Below are positions 7,222-15,113 of a stretch of DNA of 38,657 bases, one piece after another. Where the stretch lies: the NCBI RefSeq assembly GCF_001463765.1, contig NZ_BBWK01000018.1, forward strand, positions 1 through 38,657, written 5' to 3'. The stretch is from Aureimonas sp. AU4 (GTDB lineage: Bacteria > Pseudomonadota > Alphaproteobacteria > Rhizobiales > Rhizobiaceae). The first letter of the stretch is position 1, and each line of letters opens with the position of its first letter. A program made the translations under genes and the position numbers. The notes below the pieces were generated by a model. It saw only the letters and a program-made list of their open reading frames with translations, was not told the origin of the DNA and did no database searches.

Positions 7222-8964
7222 TTACTCTGCGGCTTTAAGCTTTGGCAGGGGTAGCCCCTGCTCCCGAGCTGCCCATGCCTGCCGGACGATCTTCCAACGT
7301 CGCTTCGCGTTGGCGACGATACCGGCGAGGTCTGCGCGCTCGGAGATGTCATGACCGGCGAGAATGCGGTGCGCGATCAGGTGCTCCATGTCGTCCAGGC
7401 CCAACCTCTTGAGTGCGACCGCGTCATCCACATGGCCCGTCCGGTGATCCTCTAGGGTCTGTCGGATGATCGCCTGGTCCTCGTCCGCGGCCTGACGCTC
7501 GGCGTCCATCCTAGCACCGATCTTGTCCATCGCTTCCTTGTGTCGCCGGCGTTCCGACTTCTTAGGTGTCTTCTGTCGGCTCTTTATAGCCTCCCGGATC
7601 CTCGCCTTGGTCGCCTCTACGTCGAGTTCCTGAAGAGCAGCTTCGACGTACGGCTCCATCCTCGGTTCCCAGTGGCTGATGATCCCGATCTTGAGACCCA
7701 GCCGTTTGTCTGCGCCGTAGTGCACCGCGGTCGTCGAAGTCCGGCCTTCGACGTGATCGAGGATCACCGCTGCCATCTCCTCACCTCCTTTAGGATCGGG
7801 GTGGGGCTTCCGCTTCTCGATGTCCTGGCACATCGCCTCGAACTCGATTCTGATGCGATGGGGCGAGAAACCGGCGGCGTCCGACATGGCGTGCGTGAGC
7901 GTGCTCTTGCTCATGTGCTTCAGACCGGCTCCGCGCTTGCTCTCCCGGATCTGCGGGAACACCCATTCTGAACCCTCCTCCCTCGCCGATCGGACGGCCT
8001 CAGCGAATAGATCCAGAGCACGCCCGACAAGCGGGACAGCATGTTCCATGTTCCCCTTGATAGAGGATTCAGGGATCGTCCAGTTGGGCGGCTCGACGTC
8101 GCTATGCAGGGCGACGTCCTCGACGCGAGCACTGCAGATCGTCTCTCGCCTTTGTGCGGTCAGGATGCATGCCTCGATTGCCATTGCGATGGTTGGATGT
8201 ACAATGCCGGGAGTACGGCAGATCGCCACCATGTTGCCGACCTTCTGCAGACCCGGCCGTTTGATATGCGCACCGACCTTCCTGTCCCTTGGCCGAGGCG
8301 GCGTCCACAGGTCGAGCATCACGCGACTGGTCACCCCTGACTCATTCGGTCGCCACCGGTACATCCACGTCCAGAAGGGCTTCAGGACCCGCACAAGGTG
8401 TTCGGCCATCGTGGAATGGTCCTTGGCCTTCTCCTGGATGACAGTCTGCGCGTATCTCGCATCGATTTCCGCGACGGCCCTGCCGTAAAAGTGCTTCCGG
8501 CAGGCAGGGTTGGCCAACGTCTCACGATAGTTCGTGACCGTGCCCGGCTTCTTCGTTTTCTCGAGATCCTTCAGGTATTCGGCGACAGCCTCTTCGAAGA
8601 GCCAGGTCTTCGGGCGGACCCGCTTCATGGATTTGTCCGGCCGTGGGTCGTGCTGCAGCCCGAGTTCGATTCTCTGCGTCTCGAGCCACCGACCGTCGAT
8701 GCCGTACCCTGCCTCGAAGTGAGAGACGGCCGCCCTCGCGACCCGCCGAGCGTTCTCGACGTTGAGCGTCTCCGCATTGCCGATCGTCTCGTCGAGCTTC
8801 CGGGCACCAACCGTCTTCCGGACCTTCCAGGTCGCGGACGTCTTGTTCACGCGCAGCGTCAGTTCCGGGACCTGAGTGTCACCGTGCTCCGCCCGCTTCT
8901 CGAGGGTGGGATCCCCTCGCACCACCTTCTTCAGGAACGTCTCAGTGAGCGCCTTTTTGGCCAT
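7222..8964 (-). CDS. Tyrosine recombinase / integrase of the island
   Basis: A 580-residue site-specific recombinase that would integrate and excise the island. The N-terminal about 100 residues look like an arm-binding domain (TLRVNKTSATWKVRKTVG). A SAM-like core-binding domain spans about 120-210. The catalytic domain shows Arg272/273 (QRRETI), Lys303 (IKGN), His369 and Arg372 (SPHRIR), His404 (LDHV) and the nucleophile Tyr416 (AVHYGAD). After Tyr416 there is an unusually long tail of about 160 residues, Lys/Arg/Glu-rich and probably coiled coil, of unknown role. The ATG at 8964 (MAKKALTE) is chosen because the Arm-type domain begins there; upstream residues are unlike the family. It starts about 160 bp from the tRNA-Thr fragment and reads away from it. 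Confidence 0.92.
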   Translation of the reverse strand: MAKKALTETFLKKVVRGDPTLEKRAEHGDTQVPELTLRVNKTSATWKVRKTVGARKLDETIGNAETLNVENARRVARAAVSHFEAGYGIDGRWLETQRIELGLQHDPRPDKSMKRVRPKTWLFEEAVAEYLKDLEKTKKPGTVTNYRETLANPACRKHFYGRAVAEIDARYAQTVIQEKAKDHSTMAEHLVRVLKPFWTWMYRWRPNESGVTSRVMLDLWTPPRPRDRKVGAHIKRPGLQKVGNMVAICRTPGIVHPTIAMAIEACILTAQRRETICSARVEDVALHSDVEPPNWTIPESSIKGNMEHAVPLVGRALDLFAEAVRSAREEGSEWVFPQIRESKRGAGLKHMSKSTLTHAMSDAAGFSPHRIRIEFEAMCQDIEKRKPHPDPKGGEEMAAVILDHVEGRTSTTAVHYGADKRLGLKIGIISHWEPRMEPYVEAALQELDVEATKARIREAIKSRQKTPKKSERRRHKEAMDKIGARMDAERQAADEDQAIIRQTLEDHRTGHVDDAVALKRLGLDDMEHLIAHRILAGHDISERADLAGIVANAKRRWKIVRQAWAAREQGLPLPKLKAAE

Positions 8965-9123
8965 TTCGAATCCGCACGCGGGGGCAAATGGGGGCAAATC
9001 GTCTTCGTTCCTGAGAATAGGGCGACTTTGACACTGATGCCGCCGCAAACTACGGTTTCGTAGACCTTTCAGCCTCTTAGGTTAATCCCCGGTACGGATT
9101 CGATTTCGGATTCGAAGGTGTGC

Positions 9124-9175
9124 CACATCATTCGTAATGATGGGGTCAGGTGTTCGAGTCACCTAAGCGGCACCA
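9124..9175 (+). other. Attachment site: 3' half of tRNA-Thr(CGT)
   Basis: The sequence holds an anticodon stem-loop (stem 9126-9130 and 9138-9142, loop 9131-9137 with anticodon CGT at 9133-9135). It continues with the variable region, a T arm (AGGTG, TTCGAGT, CACCT; 9148-9164), the 3' acceptor strand AAGCGGC, the discriminator A and an encoded CCA (9173-9175). The 5' acceptor strand and D arm are missing: no GCCGCTT-like sequence precedes it. A displaced tRNA 3' half beside an integrase is the typical product of integration into a tRNA gene, so this marks the island's right end. It is not a working tRNA gene. The exact crossover point within it cannot be seen without the other end. Confidence 0.85.
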
Positions 9176-9274
9176 CTTTTCTCGTGATTGCAGCTTTTAG
9201 CCTTTTGCCCTCGTAGTCGGATCCGTTCGGACGCTGGTTTTCTGTTTGGGGACACAGCACTCCTAGGTGGGAGC

Positions 9275-9650
9275 TCACGCAAGCCATTGAGTTACGGTCG
9301 CGACCGGGGCGATGGCGGCGAGATGGCCGAGCGGGCGTTCGATGACGTTGCGGCGGCGCTAGGCCCTCGAATCCAGCGGGCAGACCCCATTGCGGGCGGC
9401 CCGTCCTGGAATGACCGGCTCGAGGGGGCGTTCGACAAGCCAGGTCCGTAGCCCGTCGGCCTCGCAGGCTTTGTCGGCGATGAGGCGCCGCGTTGGCCTC
9501 ATCGCCTCCGGAATCGGCAGGGCCATGGCGATGTCGGCGATGTTGCCCGGCGTCGGGGCGATGGCGACGATCCGGCCCCACGCATCGGCCAGACAACGGA
9601 TTCCCGTTGTTCGGCCGCCGCGCGAGGCGCCGACCGCCGAGCCGAACGCC
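9275..9650 (-). pseudogene. IS5-family transposase remnant
   Basis: The minus strand encodes a recognisable C-terminal part of an IS5-family (IS427-like) DDE transposase. The visible parts are GGRTTGIRCLADAWGRIVA, TPGNIADIAMA, RRLIADKACEADGLRTWL, then RRRNVIERPLGHL. The frame is broken by a TAG at 9359-9361, where the family has Tyr in 'RxYRRRN'. The N-terminal half is gone or scrambled around a run of ten C (9649-9658), and the last residues after VATV have decayed. No intact terminal inverted repeats are seen. It lies directly on the chromosomal side of the tRNA-Thr fragment, so it need not belong to the island. Confidence 0.8.
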
Positions 9651-9764
9651 CCCCCCCCTTTCCCCCGATACCGATAGCAAAGGAGCGGGTGGGCATCGCA
9701 TGGCATCCATGAACCGACATATCCGCATGGAAGACGGCTTTCTCGAGCCTGGGCGGACAGCAGC

Positions 9765-10775
9765 CTATGCCTCCTCCCACACGGCGCGCGCGGCCGGCAG
9801 GTCGCGCAGCGGAACCTGCGGGCGGGGCCCGATCTGGCCGATGATGTGGCCCGCCGCGACCGCGCCGAGGCGGGCCGAACGGGCGTGGTCGAGACCGGCC
9901 GTGTAGCCCCGCAGGAAGCCCGCCGCGAAGAGGTCGCCCGCCCCGGTCGTGTCGACCACCGGATCGACCCGGGTGGCGGGGTGACGGGTGGCCCGCCCGC
10001 CCTCGACGACGGTGCAGCCCTCGGGCCCGCGCGTGACGATCGCGATGCGCCGCGTATCCTCGCCCATGCGCCGCACGGCCTCGTCGAGGTCGCCGGTCTC
10101 GTAGAGCGCCAGCGCCTCGGCCTCGTTGGAGAACACGATGTCGACGGTTCCCGAGCGCATGAGGTCGAGGAATTCCGGCCGGTAGCGGTGGACGCAGAAG
10201 GCGTCGGACAGGGTCATCGCGACCTCGCGTCCGTGCGCGTGGGCAAAGCCCGCCGCGCGCAGGATCGCGTCCTTGGCGCGCGGCGGGTCCCAGAGGTAGC
10301 CCTCGAAATAGGTGACGCGGGCCCCCGCCACGGTTTCCTCGTCGATGTCCGCGGGGCCGAGCTCGGTGCAGGCGCCCAGATGCGTGTTCATGGAACGCTC
10401 GCCGTCCGGCGTGACGAGGATCATGGAGCGGGCGGTAGGCGGGCCGCCGGTCTCGAGCGGCGCCGTGCCGTAGCGCACGCCCAGCGCGCGGATGTCGTGC
10501 GCGAAGATCGCCCCCAGTTGGTCCTCGGCGACCTTGCCGATATAGGCGCCCGTGCCGCCCAGCGAGACCAGCCCCGCCACCGTGTTGCCGGCCGAGCCGC
10601 CCGACATCTCAATCGCGGGTCCCATGGCCCCGTAGATCGCGGCGGCCCGCTCCGCGTCCACCAGCGTCATCGCCCCCTTCTCGATCGCGTGGTCGGCGAG
10701 AAAGCCGTCCTCGGTGCGCGCCAGGATGTCGACGATCGCATTGCCGATCGTCAGGAGGTCGAAGGTGGGGGTCAA
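9765..10775 (-). CDS. Adenosine kinase / PfkB-family carbohydrate kinase
   Basis: A cytosolic ribokinase-family kinase of 336 residues that phosphorylates adenosine to AMP or a related nucleoside or sugar. Visible motifs are the N-terminal strand FDLLTIGNAIVDIL, the glycine-rich MSGGSAGNTVAGLVSLGG (57-74), and DTTGAGDLFAAGF (275-287) with the anion hole and catalytic Asp281. The pattern with SGGSAGNT matches alphaproteobacterial adenosine kinases. The start is taken as TTG at 10775 (TTGACCCCCACCTTC), with AGGAA about 7 bases upstream. No ATG lies near the first conserved strand, and the much longer open frame upstream is antisense to the EI24 gene. It is divergent from the EI24-domain gene across 165 bp. 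Confidence 0.88.
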   Translation of the reverse strand: MTPTFDLLTIGNAIVDILARTEDGFLADHAIEKGAMTLVDAERAAAIYGAMGPAIEMSGGSAGNTVAGLVSLGGTGAYIGKVAEDQLGAIFAHDIRALGVRYGTAPLETGGPPTARSMILVTPDGERSMNTHLGACTELGPADIDEETVAGARVTYFEGYLWDPPRAKDAILRAAGFAHAHGREVAMTLSDAFCVHRYRPEFLDLMRSGTVDIVFSNEAEALALYETGDLDEAVRRMGEDTRRIAIVTRGPEGCTVVEGGRATRHPATRVDPVVDTTGAGDLFAAGFLRGYTAGLDHARSARLGAVAAGHIIGQIGPRPQVPLRDLPAARAVWEEA

Positions 10776-10940
10776 GGGCGGGTTCCTGAGGACTGGAAGG
10801 GGACGGGCGCCGACGCTGGAAACGAGCCCTTCCGCTCTACAGGAGCGCGCCGCCGCATCAAACCCGAAACACGCCGGCTTGCCGCGCGGCCGCAAGCCTC
10901 CCACCTCCCGTTCCGGCAACCACGCGAGGCTTTGCGACCG

Positions 10941-11741
10941 ATGATCCTGACGAGCGCCCTCCAGGCCCTTCGCGACCTGTTCCGGCCCGAGCTCCGCGGC
11001 GTCTTCTGGAAGGTGCTCGGCCTGACGGCGCTCGTCCTCGTCGCGCTCTGGTTCGGCGTGCGCTGGCTGTTCGCCAGCGAGGTCATCCCCTTCTTCGCAG
11101 GCTTCTCGCCCGACATGCCGGCCTGGATCGACAATGCGCAGGGCTTCGCGGCCTTCGCGGCGGGGCTCCTCCTCGCGCTGCTCCTCGCCTTCCTGATCGC
11201 CCCGGTCAGCGCGGTGATCGCGGGGCTCTTCCTCGACGACGCGGCCGAGGTCGTGGAGCGCGAGGCGGGCCTGCCGCCCGGCCGGGCGCTTCCCCTCGTT
11301 CGCGGCATCACGCTGTCGCTGCGCTTCTTCGGCATCGTGATCCTGGGAAATCTCCTTGCCTTCGCGCTCCTTCTCGTGCCGGTGGTCAATCTGGGTGCCT
11401 TCTTCGTGATCAACGGCTACCTGCTGGGGCGCGAGTATTTCGAGTTCGCGGCGCTGCGGTACCATTCCGAGGAGGCCGTCCGGACGATGCGCGCGCGCAA
11501 CGGCGCGACGGTGTTCCTGGCGGGCCTTCTTCTCGCCGCCTTTCTGGCGGTGCCGGTCCTGAACCTCCTGACGCCGCTCTTCGCCGCCTCGCTGATGGTG
11601 CGCCTGCACGGCCGCATCGCCCGGCGCGACAATCTGCTCCTCGCGGCTGAGGCGTCCGGGCGCCTGCCTCCGGCTAGCAGCCCGGACGCTTCGCGCCCGG
11701 CGGCAGGGGCTGGGGGCCCGGCGGGGCGTCGGGAAGCGTGA
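10941..11741 (+). CDS. EI24 / CysZ-like integral membrane protein
   Basis: A 266-residue inner-membrane protein of the EI24 domain family, which includes the sulfate permease CysZ. Hydrophobic segments are seen at about 21-45, 69-100, 130-160 and 190-220, with the EI24-type FDDAAEVVERE-like motif (LDDAAEVVEREAG) after the second. A Pro/Ala/Gly-rich cytoplasmic tail follows. Whether it carries sulfate is not shown by the sequence, since many alphaproteobacterial members are of unknown function. Start ATG at 10941 (MILTSALQALRDLF) is where the family begins; the longer frame upstream is antisense to the kinase gene. Its 3' end overlaps the convergent nth gene by 68 bp. Confidence 0.85.
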   Translation: MILTSALQALRDLFRPELRGVFWKVLGLTALVLVALWFGVRWLFASEVIPFFAGFSPDMPAWIDNAQGFAAFAAGLLLALLLAFLIAPVSAVIAGLFLDDAAEVVEREAGLPPGRALPLVRGITLSLRFFGIVILGNLLAFALLLVPVVNLGAFFVINGYLLGREYFEFAALRYHSEEAVRTMRARNGATVFLAGLLLAAFLAVPVLNLLTPLFAASLMVRLHGRIARRDNLLLAAEASGRLPPASSPDASRPAAGAGGPAGRREA

Positions 11742-12573
11742 CGAGGGGCGCGGGCACCTCGCACCAGCGCTCGTCCGCGCGGCAAAGGTCGGCGATGATG
11801 CAGGATGGACAATCGGGCTTTCGCGCCTTGCACACGAAACGCCCGTGCAGGATGAGCCAGTGATGGGCGTGGCGCAGGAAGCCGTCCGGGATGATGCGGA
11901 GGAACCCCTCCTCCACCTGCTCCGGCGTCTTGCCCGGCGCGAGCTTCAGCCGGTTGCCCAGACGCAGGATATGCGTGTCGACCGCCAGCGTCTCGCGGCC
12001 GAAGGCGGTGTTGAGGATGACGCTCGCCGTCTTTCGCCCGACGCCCGGCAACGCCTCGAGGCTCGCGCGGTCCTCCGGCACCTCGCCGCCATGCTGGTCG
12101 CGCAGGATCTCCGACAGGCGCTGCACGTTGCGCGCCTTGGTTCGGAAGAAGCCGACGTTGCGGATGATCTCGCGGATCGTATCCTCGCCGAGCGCGGCCA
12201 TGGCGGCGGGGTTGTCGGCCCTTCGGAAGAGCTCGCGCGTCGCGCGGTTCACGCCCATGTCCGTCATCTGGGCCGAGAGCACCACGGCGACGAGCAGCGT
12301 GAACGTGTTCACGTGCTCCAGCTCCGAGGTCGGGTGCGGACGCTGCATGGCGAAGCGCCGAAAGATCTCGGCCACCTCGTCCGCCGTGTAGGGAATGGAC
12401 GGATGGGTGCGCCGCGCCCGGCCGCCGGTGGCCGTAGCCGCTTTCATGCCCGCCTTGCGGCCCGCCGGCGTCGTCTTGGCGGCCGGCGTCTTTCCGGAGG
12501 CGGCTGCGGTGCTACCCTTGGACGCGCGGCGCCTCGTGCCCTTGCGTTCGGGATCGGGGGGCGCTTGTGTCAC
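11674..12573 (-). CDS. nth: Endonuclease III
   Basis: A base-excision DNA repair glycosylase/AP lyase that removes oxidised pyrimidines; 299 residues. The helix-hairpin-helix LPGVGRKTA (175-183) includes the catalytic Lys181, and VDTHI holds the catalytic Asp199. The [4Fe-4S] cluster ligands are Cys248, Cys255, Cys258 and Cys264 with the normal C-x6-C-x2-C-x5-C spacing. The first about 57 residues are a Lys/Ala/Thr-rich basic tail absent from E. coli Nth; the true start could be the internal Met43, although the tail's bias fits a DNA-binding extension. The C-terminus continues about 35 Pro-rich residues past the cluster, in the region overlapping the EI24 gene. It is divergent from the DUF2244 gene. 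Confidence 0.96.
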   Translation of the reverse strand: MTQAPPDPERKGTRRRASKGSTAAASGKTPAAKTTPAGRKAGMKAATATGGRARRTHPSIPYTADEVAEIFRRFAMQRPHPTSELEHVNTFTLLVAVVLSAQMTDMGVNRATRELFRRADNPAAMAALGEDTIREIIRNVGFFRTKARNVQRLSEILRDQHGGEVPEDRASLEALPGVGRKTASVILNTAFGRETLAVDTHILRLGNRLKLAPGKTPEQVEEGFLRIIPDGFLRHAHHWLILHGRFVCKARKPDCPSCIIADLCRADERWCEVPAPLVTLPDAPPGPQPLPPGAKRPGC

Positions 12574-12611
12574 GAAACCGCCTCCGGTCCAGGTCTGTTG
12601 GGTCGGCGGCT

Positions 12612-13160
12612 ATGAAGCGAATCTTGGCAAGCGAGGCAAGGCCCGTGACCCCCGGCTTCCCCCCCTCCGACACGGCGGACGAGATGATCGCGGCCGACCG
12701 GCCGCTCTTCGAGGCGATGCTGACGCCCTACCGCTCGCTCGGGCGGCGCGGCTTCAACACGGTGATGCTGCTCGTCGGACTGGCCAGCCTCGTGTCCGGC
12801 ATCGTCTTCGTGTCGAACGGCGCCTGGCCGATCATGGGCTTCTTCGGGCTCGACGTCTTCCTCCTGTGGCTGGCCTTCCGGGCGAGCTACCGCTCGGCGC
12901 GGGCGCGAGAAGAGGTGCGCGTCTCGCGCACCGAGCTCGCCATCCGCAAGATCTCGCCCGGCGGGCAGATCCGCGAGGCGCGCTACAACCCGTTCTGGAC
13001 GCGCTTCCATGTCGACCGGCACGAGGAGATCGGCGTCACCCGCATGGCCGTCACCGGCCGGGGCCGCACCACCGAGATCGGCGCCTTCCTGAACCCGGTC
13101 GACCGGGAAAGCTTCGCGGAAGCCTTCGGGCAGGCCTTGGCCGAGGCCAAGCGCGGCTGA
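12612..13160 (+). CDS. DUF2244 membrane protein
   Basis: A 182-residue inner-membrane protein of the DUF2244 family, function unknown. The conserved entry (LFEAMLTPYRSLGRRGF) is followed by two adjacent membrane segments (about 48-69 and 73-90). The C-terminal domain holds the family-type WTRFHVDRHEEIGVTRM stretch and ends in a short Glu/Ala helix. The ATG at 12612 is preferred over 12567 because the latter would overlap the divergent nth start, and the conserved domain begins well after both. Pairing with nth is common in alphaproteobacteria (family knowledge), but no functional link is shown. Confidence 0.82.
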   Translation: MKRILASEARPVTPGFPPSDTADEMIAADRPLFEAMLTPYRSLGRRGFNTVMLLVGLASLVSGIVFVSNGAWPIMGFFGLDVFLLWLAFRASYRSARAREEVRVSRTELAIRKISPGGQIREARYNPFWTRFHVDRHEEIGVTRMAVTGRGRTTEIGAFLNPVDRESFAEAFGQALAEAKRG

Positions 13161-13220
13161 GGCCGGAGGGGGCGTCGCTCGCCCTCGCCTTCCCGGTCCC
13201 GATCTGCCAGAAGCGGGGCC

Positions 13221-14111
13221 ATGACCGCGCGCGCCAGCCTGCCCCTCGCCCACATCCTTCTCGCGCTTCTGGTGGTGGGCATCTGGGGCACCAACTTCGT
13301 GGTGATCCGCGTCGGCCTCGATCACTGGCCGCCCTTCCTGTTCGGCGCGCTGCGCTTCACGCTGGCGGCCCTGCCGCTCGCCTTCCTCGTGCCGCGCCCG
13401 CGCGTTCCCTGGCGCGTGCTGGCGGCCTACGGCCTGCTGATCGGCTCGGGCCAGTTCGCGCTCCTGCTGTTCGCCATGCAGGGCCACATCTCGCCCGGCC
13501 TCGCCTCGCTCGTGCTCCAGTGCCAGGTCTTCTTCACGATCGGGCTGGCGCTCGCCATCTCGGGCGAGCGGGTGCGCCTCTACCAGATCGGCGCGCTGCT
13601 CCTGGCGGCCTCCGGCATCGCGGTGATCGCGCGACACACCGACGGCGCGACGACGCCGCTCGGCCTGTTTCTCTGCGTGCTCGGTGCCTTTTGCTGGGCC
13701 TGCGGCAACATCGTCGCCAAGCAGGCGCGGATCGCGAACCTCCTGTACTTCGTGGTCTGGTCGAGCCTCTTCTCCGCCCCGCCCCTCTTCGCGCTCGCCC
13801 TCCTGTTCGAAGGCCCGCGGATCGTCGGCTCGAGCATCGCGACGGCCGGTCTGGGCGACTGGGGCGCGCTGCTCTGGCAGACGGTCGGCAACACGCTCTT
13901 CGGCTACTCGGCCTGGGGCTGGCTCCTGTCGCGCCATCCCGCCGCGCTCGTCACGCCCATGGCGCTGCTCGTGCCGGTCTTCGGCATGGGCGCCTCGACG
14001 CTGCTCCTGGGCGAGCCGCTGCAGTCCTGGAAGCTCGCCGCCGCCGCGCTCGTCATGGGCGGCCTCGTGATCGGCCTTCTCCTGCCGCGCTTCGTGCCGG
14101 CGCGGGCCTGA
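13221..14111 (+). CDS. eamA: EamA-family drug/metabolite exporter
   Basis: A 296-residue inner-membrane transporter of the DMT superfamily with ten predicted helices arranged as two EamA repeats (about 8-135 and 145-290). The N-terminus (VVGIWGTNFVVIRVGLDHWPP), SPGLASLVLQCQVFFTI and AFCWACGNIVAKQ closely follow E. coli EamA (YdeD), the O-acetylserine/cysteine exporter. A similar substrate is plausible but not proven. ATG at 13221 follows a GGGGCC stretch; no strong ribosome site is seen. It lies 60 bp after the DUF2244 gene and 74 bp before the Ada-like gene, all on the plus strand. Confidence 0.88.
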   Translation: MTARASLPLAHILLALLVVGIWGTNFVVIRVGLDHWPPFLFGALRFTLAALPLAFLVPRPRVPWRVLAAYGLLIGSGQFALLLFAMQGHISPGLASLVLQCQVFFTIGLALAISGERVRLYQIGALLLAASGIAVIARHTDGATTPLGLFLCVLGAFCWACGNIVAKQARIANLLYFVVWSSLFSAPPLFALALLFEGPRIVGSSIATAGLGDWGALLWQTVGNTLFGYSAWGWLLSRHPAALVTPMALLVPVFGMGASTLLLGEPLQSWKLAAAALVMGGLVIGLLLPRFVPARA

Positions 14112-14185
14112 GGGAAAACGGGTGGCGGCACGCACGGCCGCGCGAGCATAGTCATAGGACACCGTTCGCAACGAGGGCTCCGCCC

Positions 14186-15109
14186 ATGACGCTCCAGTTT
14201 CCCGACCCGGCCGCCGGCACGCCGCTGGAGGCGCTCGCCCCGCAGGACGACTACGAGATCGTCCGCCGTACGCTGGAATTCACCTCCGAGCGCTATCGCC
14301 GCCAGCCGACGCTCGCCGAGACCGCGAGCGCGTTGCGGGTCGACGAGGCGCATCTCGAGGCCGTGTTCCGCCGCTGGGCCGGCCTCAGCCCCAAGGCCTT
14401 CCTCCAGGCGGTGACGATCGACCACGCGCGGCGCCTGCTCGGCCAGGGCCTTCCGCTCCTCGACGCCGCGCACGAGGTGGGCCTCAGCGGTCCCTCGCGG
14501 CTTCACGACCTCTTCGTGCGATTCGAGGCCATGAGCCCGGGCGCGCACAAGGAGCGCGGCGCGGGGCTCGAGATCGTCTACGGCTTCGCCGACGGCCCCT
14601 TCGGGCGCACACTCCTTCTGTGGACCGAGCGGGGCCTGGCGGGCATCGGCTTCTCGGACCACGAGCACGGCGGCGACGAGAGCGCTCTCCGCGACATGCT
14701 CGGCCGCTGGCCCGCCGCCCGCAGCCACCGCGACGACGCGGAGGCGAAGCTCTGGATCGCTCGGGTCTTCGAACCCGCCGCCTGGCGCGCCGAGGCGCCC
14801 CTGCGCATCGTCCTGATCGGCACGGACTTCGAGGTCCGCGTCTGGGAACGGCTGCTTGCCGTGCCGTTGGGGGAGGCCACCACCTACGGGCGTCTGGCCG
14901 CCGAGATCGGCAGCCCGAAGGCCGCCCGGGCGGTCGGCGCGGCGGTCGGGCGCAACCCGATCTCCTTCGTGGTGCCCTGCCACCGGGCCATGGGCTCGAC
15001 CGGCGCTTTGACCGGCTACCACTGGGGCCTGACGCGCAAGCGCGCGATGCTCGGCTGGGAGTTCGCCCTCAAGCGGCCGGCGGCGGTGGAGGCGCCGGCC
15101 CGGCCATGA
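14186..15109 (+). CDS. ada: AraC-type regulator fused to methylated-DNA:cysteine methyltransferase
   Basis: A 307-residue Ada-like protein that repairs O6-alkylguanine by transferring the alkyl group to its own cysteine, and probably acts in transcription. An AraC helix-turn-helix domain spans about 30-122 (TLAETASALRVDEAHLEAVFRRW and a second HTH near 90-115). It is followed by an MGMT N-terminal ribonuclease-like domain (130-205) and the catalytic domain with PCHR (264-267) and acceptor Cys265. The N-terminal Zn domain of E. coli Ada, with its methylphosphotriester-accepting cysteine, is absent, so the methylation switch cannot be the classical one. ATG at 14186 is the first Met of the domain. 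It is convergent with the M20 gene, with a 4-bp gap. Confidence 0.93.
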   Translation: MTLQFPDPAAGTPLEALAPQDDYEIVRRTLEFTSERYRRQPTLAETASALRVDEAHLEAVFRRWAGLSPKAFLQAVTIDHARRLLGQGLPLLDAAHEVGLSGPSRLHDLFVRFEAMSPGAHKERGAGLEIVYGFADGPFGRTLLLWTERGLAGIGFSDHEHGGDESALRDMLGRWPAARSHRDDAEAKLWIARVFEPAAWRAEAPLRIVLIGTDFEVRVWERLLAVPLGEATTYGRLAAEIGSPKAARAVGAAVGRNPISFVVPCHRAMGSTGALTGYHWGLTRKRAMLGWEFALKRPAAVEAPARP

Positions 15110-15113
15110 CCCG

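Larger units (their letters stand above)
1..9175. mobile_element. Integrated genomic island (right part), tRNA-Thr(CGT) site
   Basis: This is the right-hand part of an integrative element. It ends at a displaced 3' half of a tRNA-Thr(CGT) gene (about 9124-9175), next to a tyrosine recombinase reading away from that end. All recognisable cargo (ABC-3C system, HNH nuclease, REase-like protein) is typical of defence islands and lies on the minus strand. Base composition looks lower in GC than the strongly GC-rich sequence to the right. Because the fragment at this end is the 3' part, I infer that the reconstituted complete tRNA gene lies outside the window to the left. The left end is not visible, so size and full content are unknown. 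Confidence 0.8.

Noticed and set aside
9124-9175. Functional tRNA-Thr gene
   Set aside because: The D arm and 5' acceptor strand are absent, so it cannot fold as a tRNA.
9846-10940. N-terminal extension of the EI24 frame
   Set aside because: It is antisense to the kinase gene with Arg/Gly-rich low-complexity content; the family start is at 10941.
12570-14171. 533-residue minus-strand frame
   Set aside because: It is antisense to the DUF2244 and EamA genes, with a charged His/Arg/Glu-rich translation typical of high-GC shadow frames.
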